A stretch of DNA of 64,000 bases from the NCBI GenBank assembly GCA_030441635.1, contig JAUEMM010000003.1, forward strand, positions 1 to 64,000, given 5' to 3'. This DNA is from Wolbachia endosymbiont of Tyrophagus putrescentiae. GTDB lineage: Bacteria; Pseudomonadota; Alphaproteobacteria; Rickettsiales; Anaplasmataceae. Positions within the stretch are counted from its first letter, which is position 1. Each line of letters starts with the position of its first letter. The notes under the pieces are model-generated. The model saw only the letters and a list, made by a program, of their open reading frames with translations. It was not told the origin of the DNA and did not search any database. Shown piece by piece: positions 56,691-64,000 of the stretch. A program made the translations under genes and the position numbers.

Positions 56691-57662
56691 CTAATTATAC
56701 ACATTGGTATACAACTCGTTGATTTCAGGTTCTCTACTACTTTTTGCAAAGTCTTCCGATTCTCTAACTAAAGCACGTATTTCTTTATCAAACTTCTTAC
56801 ATTCTTCTTCTGAAGCTATTTTTTTATCAACCATGTATTCCTTTAAAGTTTCTATAGGATCATGATTTTGTTTAATATTTTCAACTTCTTCTTTTGAACG
56901 ATAATTTGCAGGATCCGACATTGAATGACCACGGTATCTATATGTCTTCATCTCGAGAAGTATAGGGCCATTACCAGTACGACAGTGCTCAGATGCTTCA
57001 CTTGTAGCTTTATAAACAGAGAAAAAATCCATACCATCAACTTGTTTTCCAGGTATACCAAAACTTTCCCCTTTTTTATAAAGATCAGTCACAAGAGTAG
57101 ACCGCTGCAAAGAAGTTCCCATTGCATATTCATTATTTTCTATAATATAAATTACAGGCAACTTCCACAAAGATGCCATATTAAATGCTTCATACACTTG
57201 CCCTTGGTTTGCAGCGCCATCTCCAAAATACGTGAAAACAACATTACTATTACCTTTATACTTATTTGCAAACGCCATTCCTGTTCCAATTGGAACTTGT
57301 GCACCAACAATTCCATGCCCACCAAAGAACTTTTTTTCAATGTCAAATATATGCATAGAACCACCTTTCCCTTTTGAGCACCCCGTTTCTCTACCAGTAA
57401 GCTCTGCCATAACAACCTTCGGATCTGAGTTACATGCAAGCATTAAGCCATGATCTCTATAACTTGTAACAAAAGAATCACCTAACTTTGACGCAGCATG
57501 AGTTCCAACAGCAACTGCTTCTTGTCCTATTGATAAGTGGCAAAATCCTCCTATTAGCCCCATTCCATACAGTTGTCCTGCTTTCTCTTCAAATCTTCGT
57601 ATAAGTAGCATTTTCTTATAAAACTCAATTATTTGCTCCTTAATGAAATTTTCAGCTTTCAT
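56691..57662 (-). CDS. pdhA: Pyruvate dehydrogenase E1 component alpha subunit
   Basis: TPP-dependent E1 alpha subunit of the pyruvate dehydrogenase complex. 323 residues. The TPP motif runs from GDGAANQG (147-154) to IENNEYAMGTS, the ERS-type loop includes KMFFGG-like HIFDIEKKFFGGHGIVGAQVP, and TYRYRGHSMSDP is the phosphorylation-loop region. The beta subunit gene is not adjacent. Confidence 0.95.
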   Translation of the reverse strand: MKAENFIKEQIIEFYKKMLLIRRFEEKAGQLYGMGLIGGFCHLSIGQEAVAVGTHAASKLGDSFVTSYRDHGLMLACNSDPKVVMAELTGRETGCSKGKGGSMHIFDIEKKFFGGHGIVGAQVPIGTGMAFANKYKGNSNVVFTYFGDGAANQGQVYEAFNMASLWKLPVIYIIENNEYAMGTSLQRSTLVTDLYKKGESFGIPGKQVDGMDFFSVYKATSEASEHCRTGNGPILLEMKTYRYRGHSMSDPANYRSKEEVENIKQNHDPIETLKEYMVDKKIASEEECKKFDKEIRALVRESEDFAKSSREPEINELYTNVYN

Positions 57663-57726
57663 ACCAATTTTTTTCCATTAAACTACCATAATATCAGAAA
57701 TTAAAATATTTTATAATAATATCTCT

Positions 57727-58155
57727 ATGGACTACTATCACTGGCTTGAAGCACTTCATGTTATCTCTGTCATCATGTGGATGGCAGGAATGCTTTACCT
57801 TCCTAGACTTTATGTGTACCACGCAACTGTAAATCCAGGGTCAGAAAGCGATAATCTGCTGCAAACAATGGAGAGAAGGCTTTTAAAATGCATAATAAAC
57901 CCTTCAATGTGTTTTTCACTAGGCTTTGGACTGACATTGATGATCATCAGAGAAGCATACAGAGAAGGATGGTTTCATGCAAAATTGTTCGCAATATTGT
58001 TGATGTTAGTTATTCATATGCTACTTGCTAAATACAGGAAAAGCTTTATAAACGGCTCGAACAGCAAAACTCACACTCATTTTCGCATCTTAAATGAAGC
58101 AGTAACGGTACTGATAATATTCATAGTAATTATGGTCGTAGTAAAGCCTTTCTAG
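57727..58155 (+). CDS. hemJ: Protoporphyrinogen oxidase HemJ
   Basis: Membrane protein of 142 residues with four hydrophobic segments, converting protoporphyrinogen IX to protoporphyrin IX. The conserved N-terminal His-containing ALHVISVIMWMAGMLYLPRLYVYH and the later GWFHAKLFAILLMLVIHMLL are characteristic. It ends exactly where the convergent hemE ends, putting two haem genes tail to tail. Confidence 0.9.
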   Translation: MDYYHWLEALHVISVIMWMAGMLYLPRLYVYHATVNPGSESDNLLQTMERRLLKCIINPSMCFSLGFGLTLMIIREAYREGWFHAKLFAILLMLVIHMLLAKYRKSFINGSNSKTHTHFRILNEAVTVLIIFIVIMVVVKPF

Positions 58156-59181
58156 CTACTCTGTACTATAGCTTCTCACTAACTTTACTAGTTCACCAAT
58201 GTTTTCAATTGGCGTATCAGGAAGTACCCCATGCCCAAGATTAAATATAAATGGCAACCCACTAAAGCAATCAATTATGCGCTTCGCCTCTTTCAATGCC
58301 TCTTCTTTGTTATAGGCTAAAAGATTTGGATTAAGGTTTCCTTGTATTGGTATTTTTAAATTTTCCTTAGCCCACCCTATCGAAACATCATAATCTATAC
58401 TCACTGCAGATATATCCGTCTGTTCACAGTAATCTTTATAGAGGTCTCCAGCACATCTTGGAAATCCAATTATCGGAAAATCATTGAACCTATTTCTTAT
58501 TGCTGAAACAATTCTTTTTGTTGGTTTAATAATATACTCTATAAACAAGTTTTTAGGAAGTGCTCCGGCATTGCTATCAAATATTTGGATTACATCCGCA
58601 CCGGCCTCTATTTGTTTGATTAAATAGGTACTTGTTGCTTCTGTAATTATTTCAATAACTTTCTTTAAGTCCGATGAGCAAAATTCCTTTATTTTAGAAA
58701 AAGTTTTACTTCCTCCGCCTTCTATTATGTATGAGGCTACTGTCCATGGTCCTCCAGCAAACCCTATGAGAGACTTCTCTTCCGGTAACAGTTCCCTAAC
58801 TTTTCTTATAGCATCCAAAATTGGCAAAATTTTACTTTCAATTTCTTGTATACCCTTTAGCTCTTTAGAACTTTGCACAGGCACAATCTGCGGACCTATA
58901 CCCCTTATAAAACTTACATTGCAACCTAAAACTTCAGCAATAACTAGTATATCGGAAAAAATTATTGCAGCATCAAAATCAAACCTTCTTATCGGCTGCA
59001 GTGTCAACTCAGTGACTAGATCCGTATTGTAACATGTCTCCATAAAGTTGCTCATGTTTTCCACAGCCTTACGGTATTCTGGAAGAGATCTGCCTGCCTG
59101 GCGCATCAGCCAAATGGGTATTTTTCCCTTTGGTTTGCCTTTTTTGATAACCTCTGCGATGAGCCTTTTACTGTTTTCCAA
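58156..59181 (-). CDS. hemE: Uroporphyrinogen decarboxylase
   Basis: Haem pathway enzyme. 341 residues with the substrate loop [47 protein letters not shown] and [13 protein letters not shown]. It starts at the edge of the AT-rich gene-free interval with DnaA-box-like sites and so flanks the putative replication origin. Confidence 0.96.
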   Translation of the reverse strand: MENSKRLIAEVIKKGKPKGKIPIWLMRQAGRSLPEYRKAVENMSNFMETCYNTDLVTELTLQPIRRFDFDAAIIFSDILVIAEVLGCNVSFIRGIGPQIVPVQSSKELKGIQEIESKILPILDAIRKVRELLPEEKSLIGFAGGPWTVASYIIEGGGSKTFSKIKEFCSSDLKKVIEIITEATSTYLIKQIEAGADVIQIFDSNAGALPKNLFIEYIIKPTKRIVSAIRNRFNDFPIIGFPRCAGDLYKDYCEQTDISAVSIDYDVSIGWAKENLKIPIQGNLNPNLLAYNKEEALKEAKRIIDCFSGLPFIFNLGHGVLPDTPIENIGELVKLVRSYSTE

Positions 59182-59542
59182 TCTAACTACTTTTATTTTT
59201 TATTATATTATAGAAGTATAACAGTAATAGTAGTTATATCAATAACATGTTATTAATTAAAATTTAGTAAAAGATTATGTTATTTAATTTGTGGATAAAT
59301 ATGTTAATAACTTATAGATACTGTTGATTTTCTTGTATAACTTATGTTCATAAGTAAATTGTTAGTTGTGTTAGTAATTTCTATTATGGAAAGTCAATAA
59401 TGATGATATGTCTGTGTATATGTGCACAAAAAAGTTGTTGAGCAACTGTTAATATCTTATATTAACAGATAATTCACAGATTAGTTCAGTGTTATTGACA
59501 TACTTATTAAGTATTTAGTAACAATTTTTTTTATAGATTTAA
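59182..59542. other. Putative chromosomal replication origin (oriC)
   Basis: 361 AT-rich bases without a gene, between hemE and the CBS-domain (COG1253) gene. That gene pair is the reported setting of the Wolbachia origin. It contains a perfect DnaA box (TTATCCACA, minus strand, 59290-59298) and two-mismatch boxes at 59413-59421 and 59470-59478. A 14-bp palindrome, aataacatgttatt, is at 59241-59254, and an inverted repeat cttatg-tt-cataag at 59341-59354. A TTAA-N7-TTAG at 59253-59267 is one base off a CtrA site. Confidence 0.8.
59290..59298 (-). promoter_or_regulatory. Perfect DnaA box
   Basis: The plus strand reads tgtggataa, i.e. TTATCCACA on the minus strand, the consensus DnaA 9-mer. It lies in the hemE/COG1253 intergenic region. 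Confidence 0.8.
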
Positions 59543-60394
59543 TTGCTGGTTATTACGGGAAATAGATTGAAAAAGCGATATTCAAATTTTATAGAAAAAT
59601 TAGTATATGGGGCTTTTTTATTTCTATTTAAAAGAGCTTCTATACTAAAAAAATCAGCAACTGATGCGTTGATGAATGATCTACCTGATCTTAATATATT
59701 CAACAGTCTATTGAAGTTTTATGACTGTGGAATCATTGACATAATGACTCCACGTATGGAAATATGTGCAGTTAGCTTAGACTCAAGCAGACAAGAGATA
59801 ATAGAAAAGGTAAAGAATGTAAATCACACTAAGATTCCAGTTTATAAAAATAATGTCGATAACATAATAGGATTCCTTTATATGAAGGATGTAATCTTTA
59901 GTACCGATGAAACCTTTAATTTGAAGCATATTATTCAAAATGTAATATTTGTTCCACCATCGATGAGAACAACTAATCTTTTTATTAAAATGAAATCGTC
60001 AAGATCGTATTTAGCTATTGTGTTGGATGAGTACGGCGGAACAGACGGTTTAATTTCGATGACTGACCTCATCGAAGAAATAATACCGAGCTTTGATAAC
60101 GAGAACGATGCAAATCCTGAATATGCTATTGTAAAGTTAAATAATAATAGATTCGAGATATCAGCAAGAGTTTTAATAAAAGATATAGAAGAGGATCTGA
60201 ATATAGAATTACGAGATTCAGAAGAAGATTATGCAACTGTTGGTGGCTTAATACTTTCAATTGCTGGTAAAGTTCCTTCTACGGATGAAGTAATCGAGTA
60301 CAAGAATGGAATAAGATTTGTAATCAAAGACGCAAATGAGCGTTATATTAATAAAGTAATACTAGATTTAGGTGATTACAAAAACTCTGTTTAG
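59543..60394 (+). CDS. CBS-domain protein (HlyC/CorC/TlyC family)
   Basis: 283 residues with two CBS motifs (IIDIMTPRMEICAVSLDSS, then KIPVYKNNVDNIIGFLYMKDV; later YLAIVLDEYGGTDGLISMTDLIEEI) and a C-terminal CorC_HlyC transporter-associated domain (DYATVGGLILSIAGKVP). It lacks the N-terminal membrane domain of CorC and corresponds to the COG1253 gene that flanks the origin in Wolbachia. The open frame starts at TTG 59543; a second TTG at 59567 (MKKRYSNF) is a plausible alternative. Confidence 0.85.
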   Translation: MLVITGNRLKKRYSNFIEKLVYGAFLFLFKRASILKKSATDALMNDLPDLNIFNSLLKFYDCGIIDIMTPRMEICAVSLDSSRQEIIEKVKNVNHTKIPVYKNNVDNIIGFLYMKDVIFSTDETFNLKHIIQNVIFVPPSMRTTNLFIKMKSSRSYLAIVLDEYGGTDGLISMTDLIEEIIPSFDNENDANPEYAIVKLNNNRFEISARVLIKDIEEDLNIELRDSEEDYATVGGLILSIAGKVPSTDEVIEYKNGIRFVIKDANERYINKVILDLGDYKNSV

Positions 60395-60397
60395 CTC

Positions 60398-61069
60398 TTA
60401 TTTATCAATTTTCCTTACCATGCTTTCAATCATATGTCTTACTCCTTTGTATATAGGGAACAAATCTTCATCTCTCATATAGGCAGAGCAGGAAAATATA
60501 TTGTTTTCCTCGTCCTCTATCGATAATTCTGTATCACACTTAATATGATCACCACCTAATTTGTCTATTAATTGCTTTTTATCATCTCCTATAGTTACCT
60601 TTGCTCTTACTTTAGCTTTGTTACTTAGAATAGAAACGACTATAGCTGGCGAAATGCATATTGCTCCAATTGGCTTTTTTGCATTGAAAAACTCTAGAAC
60701 CAGCCTTTCAAATTCAGGTATCACCGTTACTTCTTCTTTGTCTTCACCTAGGTCAGATAAGTTTTTTGCAACTCCATACCCACCTGGTATTACTAGCATA
60801 TCAAAATCTTCAGCTTTAGCTTCTTTCAAATCGTATATTTCTCCTCTTGCAATTCTTGCAGCTTCAACAAGTATATTTCTTTTTTCTTTTGTTATTTTTT
60901 TTGTTTCATGGTCTGTAACTAGGAAGCTTATATTAGGTGCAAAGCATTTGACATTTACTTCTTGCTGATCTAACGCGAGTAAACTTAAAACAACTTCTCT
61001 TATTTCAGCACCATCAAGATGGCCACATCCTGATAGAACGATAGCAGCTTTCAGTCTTTTTTCACTCAT
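60398..61069 (-). CDS. elbB: ElbB-type isoprenoid biosynthesis/glyoxalase protein
   Basis: DJ-1/PfpI superfamily member like E. coli ElbB. About 223 residues. N-terminal KAAIVLSGCGHLDGAEI, the MLVIPGGYGVAKNLSDLG segment, and the nucleophile-elbow Cys in PIGAICISPAIV. I start at the ATG at 61069 because AAGGA lies just ahead; an upstream ATG at 61084 is possible. It converges with the CBS-domain gene, 3 bases apart. Confidence 0.88.
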   Translation of the reverse strand: MSEKRLKAAIVLSGCGHLDGAEIREVVLSLLALDQQEVNVKCFAPNISFLVTDHETKKITKEKRNILVEAARIARGEIYDLKEAKAEDFDMLVIPGGYGVAKNLSDLGEDKEEVTVIPEFERLVLEFFNAKKPIGAICISPAIVVSILSNKAKVRAKVTIGDDKKQLIDKLGGDHIKCDTELSIEDEENNIFSCSAYMRDEDLFPIYKGVRHMIESMVRKIDK

Positions 61070-61260
61070 AAAATTCCTTATCATATAATCTGATATTCTA
61101 GTGTATATTTTATGATTAGAAAAGAGATATATTATATTAATTAATTAGTATTGGCTGTTTATAATTAAGTATAGTATTCTGTCCCTATATCGAGTATGTT
61201 AGTTGATAAATTTTTGAAATGCTAATTATAGACTTCTTTCAAAACTTTAAAGAATCTGCG

Positions 61261-62049
61261 TTAGAAATTAAACCTTAATCCAACTTCAAGGTTATGGGCT
61301 GCAATATCGTCGACTATGGGTATGGGCATGCTAAAGTAACGGTAGCCAAAAAAGATATCTGTTCCTGGTATAATAGAGTAATCAACACCTAGCTTTGCTT
61401 GATATGCAAACCAAGGGACATTCAGCGGCATTGGTCCTAGTGGTGGTTTGCTAACCCTTTTTAATCTAAAAACTGTTGGTCCTATCCCAAGACCAACATA
61501 AGGGGCAAATTTTGTATCCTTAATTCTTGGATTGTAGTATAGATTTAGTAAGAATCCGAGTATGCTAGCCGATTTATCGAATACAGGAGTACCATTATTT
61601 TCGATATTTATTTGGGAGTACATTATCTCGCAATCAAATCGTCCATTCTCTCTGACGTGATAACCCAAATGGGTGCTGCCAAGCCATTTGAAATTGACTT
61701 TACCTTTGAATTGATTAATATCATCGATTTGTTCTACTATAAATTTTTTTACAAAAGCTGAAAAATAACTATCTTCTTCCACTAAATTTTTTATTTTTTC
61801 TCCTATTGTTTTTATGCCATCTATGAATATTTCTGAGTTATCAAAGAATACTTTTCCACCGCTAATACCAGTATAGAACCCATACTTTTCTGGTGATTCT
61901 TTTTGTTGATTATTTCTTTCTATGTTTTGATTCCTAATGATATATGAAATATTGCTTATTTTCAAATCTGGAGGAGAAGAAGTATACTCATCTGTGTAAC
62001 CAGTGATGGATAAGAGTGCAATAAAGAATAAAACAATAAGTCTTTTCAT
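61261..62049 (-). CDS. Outer membrane beta-barrel protein (surface antigen-like)
   Basis: 262 residues: signal peptide (LIVLFFIALLSITGYT), then alternating strands ending in a terminal Phe (LEVGLRFNF), the outer-membrane barrel C-terminal signature. YGFYTGISGGKVFF and PYVGLGIGPTVF resemble the Anaplasmataceae surface antigen/Msp2/WSP-type family, and FFGYRYFSM resembles their penultimate strand. Probably a surface-exposed barrel; no close subtype is assigned. Upstream 50 bases are AT-rich with no distinct promoter. Confidence 0.85.
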   Translation of the reverse strand: MKRLIVLFFIALLSITGYTDEYTSSPPDLKISNISYIIRNQNIERNNQQKESPEKYGFYTGISGGKVFFDNSEIFIDGIKTIGEKIKNLVEEDSYFSAFVKKFIVEQIDDINQFKGKVNFKWLGSTHLGYHVRENGRFDCEIMYSQINIENNGTPVFDKSASILGFLLNLYYNPRIKDTKFAPYVGLGIGPTVFRLKRVSKPPLGPMPLNVPWFAYQAKLGVDYSIIPGTDIFFGYRYFSMPIPIVDDIAAHNLEVGLRFNF

Positions 62050-62104
62050 AATAAAACTAAACCCTTAATTTAAAATACGCAAAATAATACTACCATAAAT
62101 TTTA

Positions 62105-63313
62105 CTAAGAGGAAATTAAATAATTGTCTTCTACTTCTATAATATTAGCACTTATAATGCTTTTGGCTGGCAGTTGCGATTTTAATCTTACCAATGCGAA
62201 ATTTTCTGCTCTACCAATATGATTGTGTTCAACTAGAACATTCTGTTTAGTGCCTACTAAAGATTGGAGAAAATCATGTGTTCTTTTTTTGTGCATTTCT
62301 CTTAAGTACTTTACCCTCTCTTTACGTATGTTTTCTGGTACTTGTGGCATCCTCGCTGCAGGGGTATTTTTCCGTTCTGAGTACGGAAAAGCATGTAGAT
62401 ATACCACATTTATTTCCTCTAACAAGTCAACAGTATCTTGAAACATTTCATCAGTCTCTGTTGGGAATCCTGCGATGATATCAGCACCGAGTGCTATATC
62501 AGGCCTTAGTTTTTTTACCTTGCTACAAAACTCAATAGCTTGCTCCCTGCTATGGCGGCGCTTCATTCTTTTCAAAATTAAATTATTGCCGGATTGCAAG
62601 CTCAAGTGCAAGTGGGGCATTAATCTTGGCTCGTTGATTATCAGATCCAGCAACTCATGATCAACTTCAGCAACATCAATGGAAGAAAGTCTAAGTCTCT
62701 TTAACTCGGGGACATCCTTCAAAACCCTCCTAATCATTGAACCAAGGGAAGGTTTTCCGAGAAGGTCAGTGCCAAAATCTGTGATGTCAACCCCAGTAAA
62801 TACAACTTCTTGGTAACCATTTGCAACGAAGATTTTTATTTGCTCTATAATGTTGCTTATAGGAACAGAACGATTGTCTCCTCTTGCTTGGGTGATAGAG
62901 CAGAAAGTGCAGCTATGATTACAACCGCTTTGAATTTCAATAAATGCTCTAGATTTATCCTGAAATTGATTTATGAGAGTACGTTCCTGCTGATTTTCAA
63001 TTTTACTTTCATCTAATAGGTAATTTTCAATTTTTAATTTCTCTTGATTACCTAGGACTTTGCTTACACCAGGCATATTTGCATAGGATTCAGGGTCTAA
63101 CTGAACTGCGCATCCAACTACGATGATTTCCTTACTTGGATCATCTCTATGTATTTTGCGTATCTTTTGCTTCACTTGACGCTCTGCCTCATTTGTTACT
63201 GCACAACTGTGAACCACAACAATGTTTTTTCTTTCCGCTTTTTTCAAGGTTTCTTTAATTAGTTCACTTTCATAGAAGTTAAGGCGGCAACCAAATGTTA
63301 TTACTTCATTCAT
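62105..63313 (-). CDS. mtaB: tRNA t6A37 methylthiotransferase MtaB
   Basis: Radical SAM enzyme converting t6A to ms2t6A at tRNA position 37. 402 residues. N-terminal UPF0004 domain with Cys in TFGCRLNFYES and the VVHSCAVTNEAERQ and VVGCAVQLDPE motifs, radical SAM triad CNHSCTFCSITQARG, and a C-terminal TRAM-type region. Short spacing and absence of an RNA-specific extension favour MtaB over MiaB. tsaC, which makes the t6A precursor, is also in the window. Confidence 0.92.
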   Translation of the reverse strand: MNEVITFGCRLNFYESELIKETLKKAERKNIVVVHSCAVTNEAERQVKQKIRKIHRDDPSKEIIVVGCAVQLDPESYANMPGVSKVLGNQEKLKIENYLLDESKIENQQERTLINQFQDKSRAFIEIQSGCNHSCTFCSITQARGDNRSVPISNIIEQIKIFVANGYQEVVFTGVDITDFGTDLLGKPSLGSMIRRVLKDVPELKRLRLSSIDVAEVDHELLDLIINEPRLMPHLHLSLQSGNNLILKRMKRRHSREQAIEFCSKVKKLRPDIALGADIIAGFPTETDEMFQDTVDLLEEINVVYLHAFPYSERKNTPAARMPQVPENIRKERVKYLREMHKKRTHDFLQSLVGTKQNVLVEHNHIGRAENFALVRLKSQLPAKSIISANIIEVEDNYLISS

Positions 63314-63402
63314 TTTAAATTTTACAATTTTGACATCTTAATTTTATTATACCGAATGTTAATAAAAAAGGGACGTTTTATTAAATTAGTCTTATAGGAA
63401 AA

Positions 63403-64000
63403 TTAAAAGAAATCTAAATCAATATGCATAAAAAATAAGCCCTCACTTTCATCTTTTATGCTAATGGTAGCGTCGGTATTTAAGGGTAATGGATCATTTA
63501 TATATCCATGACCTATTCCATCTATTGTGAAAACCGGGAAGTTAACGCTTTGTGCAAATCGCTTTTTTACAACCTCTACCAAATTATCATTACTTGAGTA
63601 AATAAAGTCGCCAAAAATAACTGCGTGTACTCCATCAAAAATGCCAGCTTGTTGTAAATGATCTAAACTGCGTTCTATTGCATACGGAGGAATTTTTATG
63701 TCCTCTAAAAATAAGATTTTTCCTTTTGTATCTATCTGCCAAGCGGTTCCTATACTATTTTCAACTAGAGTCATATTACCGCCCGTGATCTTGGATTTTA
63801 AACTGCCATTCTTTAGCTTAGTGCCATTGTTGATTATTTTCACGTTATCAAAACTGACGGATTTTTTTTGGCCAGAAATCAACGCTTCTAGTTTATCGAT
63901 GGAATCTTGAGAAACGAGATTGTTTACGATCATTGTTAGCATAGTGCCATGAAGAGTCTCCCATTTATATTTTTTTTGCAGGTAAATATGTAAGGCAGTA
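63403..64000 (-). CDS. Murein LD-carboxypeptidase (S66), N-terminus beyond window
   Basis: The open frame runs off the right edge of the window; the in-frame codons from 64000 read ALHIYLQKKYKWETLHGTMLT before the Met at 63942. At least 199 residues of the C-terminal part are present. The S66 family's LHGTMLTM and GGNMTLVENSIGTAWQIDTKGK (metal-free clan with Ser-Glu-His) are visible, with FLEDI supplying the Glu and GIGHGY the His. The catalytic Ser region is outside the window. It would trim tetrapeptides to tripeptides in peptidoglycan recycling. Confidence 0.88.
   Translation of the reverse strand, partial: TALHIYLQKKYKWETLHGTMLTMIVNNLVSQDSIDKLEALISGQKKSVSFDNVKIINNGTKLKNGSLKSKITGGNMTLVENSIGTAWQIDTKGKILFLEDIKIPPYAIERSLDHLQQAGIFDGVHAVIFGDFIYSSNDNLVEVVKKRFAQSVNFPVFTIDGIGHGYINDPLPLNTDATISIKDESEGLFFMHIDLDFF

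Noticed and set aside
56925..57453. Plus-strand open frames opposite pdhA
   Set aside because: Shadows of the clear PdhA reading frame; no motifs or ribosome-binding sites.

Overview
The window is AT-rich and gene-dense, and it looks like the chromosome of Wolbachia or a very close relative in the Anaplasmataceae. Four things support this. (1) An AT-rich, gene-free stretch with a perfect DnaA box lies between hemE and a CBS-domain (COG1253/TlyC-type) gene, the arrangement described for the Wolbachia replication origin. (2) There are ankyrin-repeat and other host-interaction-like proteins. (3) There is a surface-antigen-type outer membrane protein and an IS5-type transposase remnant. (4) Housekeeping genes are scattered, with sets that are operons elsewhere broken up. 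No tRNA, rRNA or CRISPR array was seen.

Layout. 1-1726: 3' part of a gene for a collagen-like (Gly-X-Y) protein with 72-bp tandem repeats. 1.9-9 kb: RNase J, TolB, ThyX, MurA, PyrD, FabD. 9-19 kb: accessory genes (a glycine-zipper membrane protein, a J-like/ankyrin/TM protein, an ankyrin protein, and a protein with 195-bp internal repeats abutting an IS remnant) interleaved with mrp, petA and carB. 19.5-24.4 kb: aspC, dapF, an EndoU-like anchored protein, pgk, recO. 24.5-28 kb: a duplicated HExxH (M9-like) protein, truA and an unknown protein. 28-39.8 kb: a long plus-strand block with recA, a BolA-family gene, metC, murE, thiN, tsaC, holB, a PgpA-like protein that has lost its acidic residues, glyQ, glyS and uvrC. 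40.1-41.9 kb: a decayed ankyrin-like gene with in-frame stops. 42-46.6 kb: rpmJ, a ftsB-like gene, maf, infA, nusB, ribH, yidC and a retropepsin-like protease.

46.7-49.2 kb is the most unusual locus: a compact plus-strand cassette. It encodes a 71-aa peptide with a Trp-rich tail (four W-S/T-x motifs after a GG), a radical SAM/SPASM enzyme like the FxsB/XyeB peptide maturases, and a signal-peptide-bearing Sir2-like protein whose GTG start overlaps the maturase stop. It reads as a RiPP (cyclophane/triceptide-like) biosynthetic locus with an extracytoplasmic sirtuin-fold partner. That combination is not one I recognise as described.

49.1-64 kb: putA, an MrpD/NuoM-like antiporter subunit, lipB, a KAP-type P-loop NTPase, recR, pdhA, hemJ, hemE, the putative oriC, the CBS protein, elbB, an outer-membrane barrel, mtaB and the C-terminal part of an LD-carboxypeptidase.

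The housekeeping genes fit an obligate intracellular alphaproteobacterium: amino-acid-fuelled metabolism (PutA, AspC, PdhA), lipid II/DAP chemistry (MurA, MurE, DapF, LD-carboxypeptidase), haem synthesis, and basic replication, repair and translation functions. Most function calls rest on motif recognition by eye. No database search was possible.
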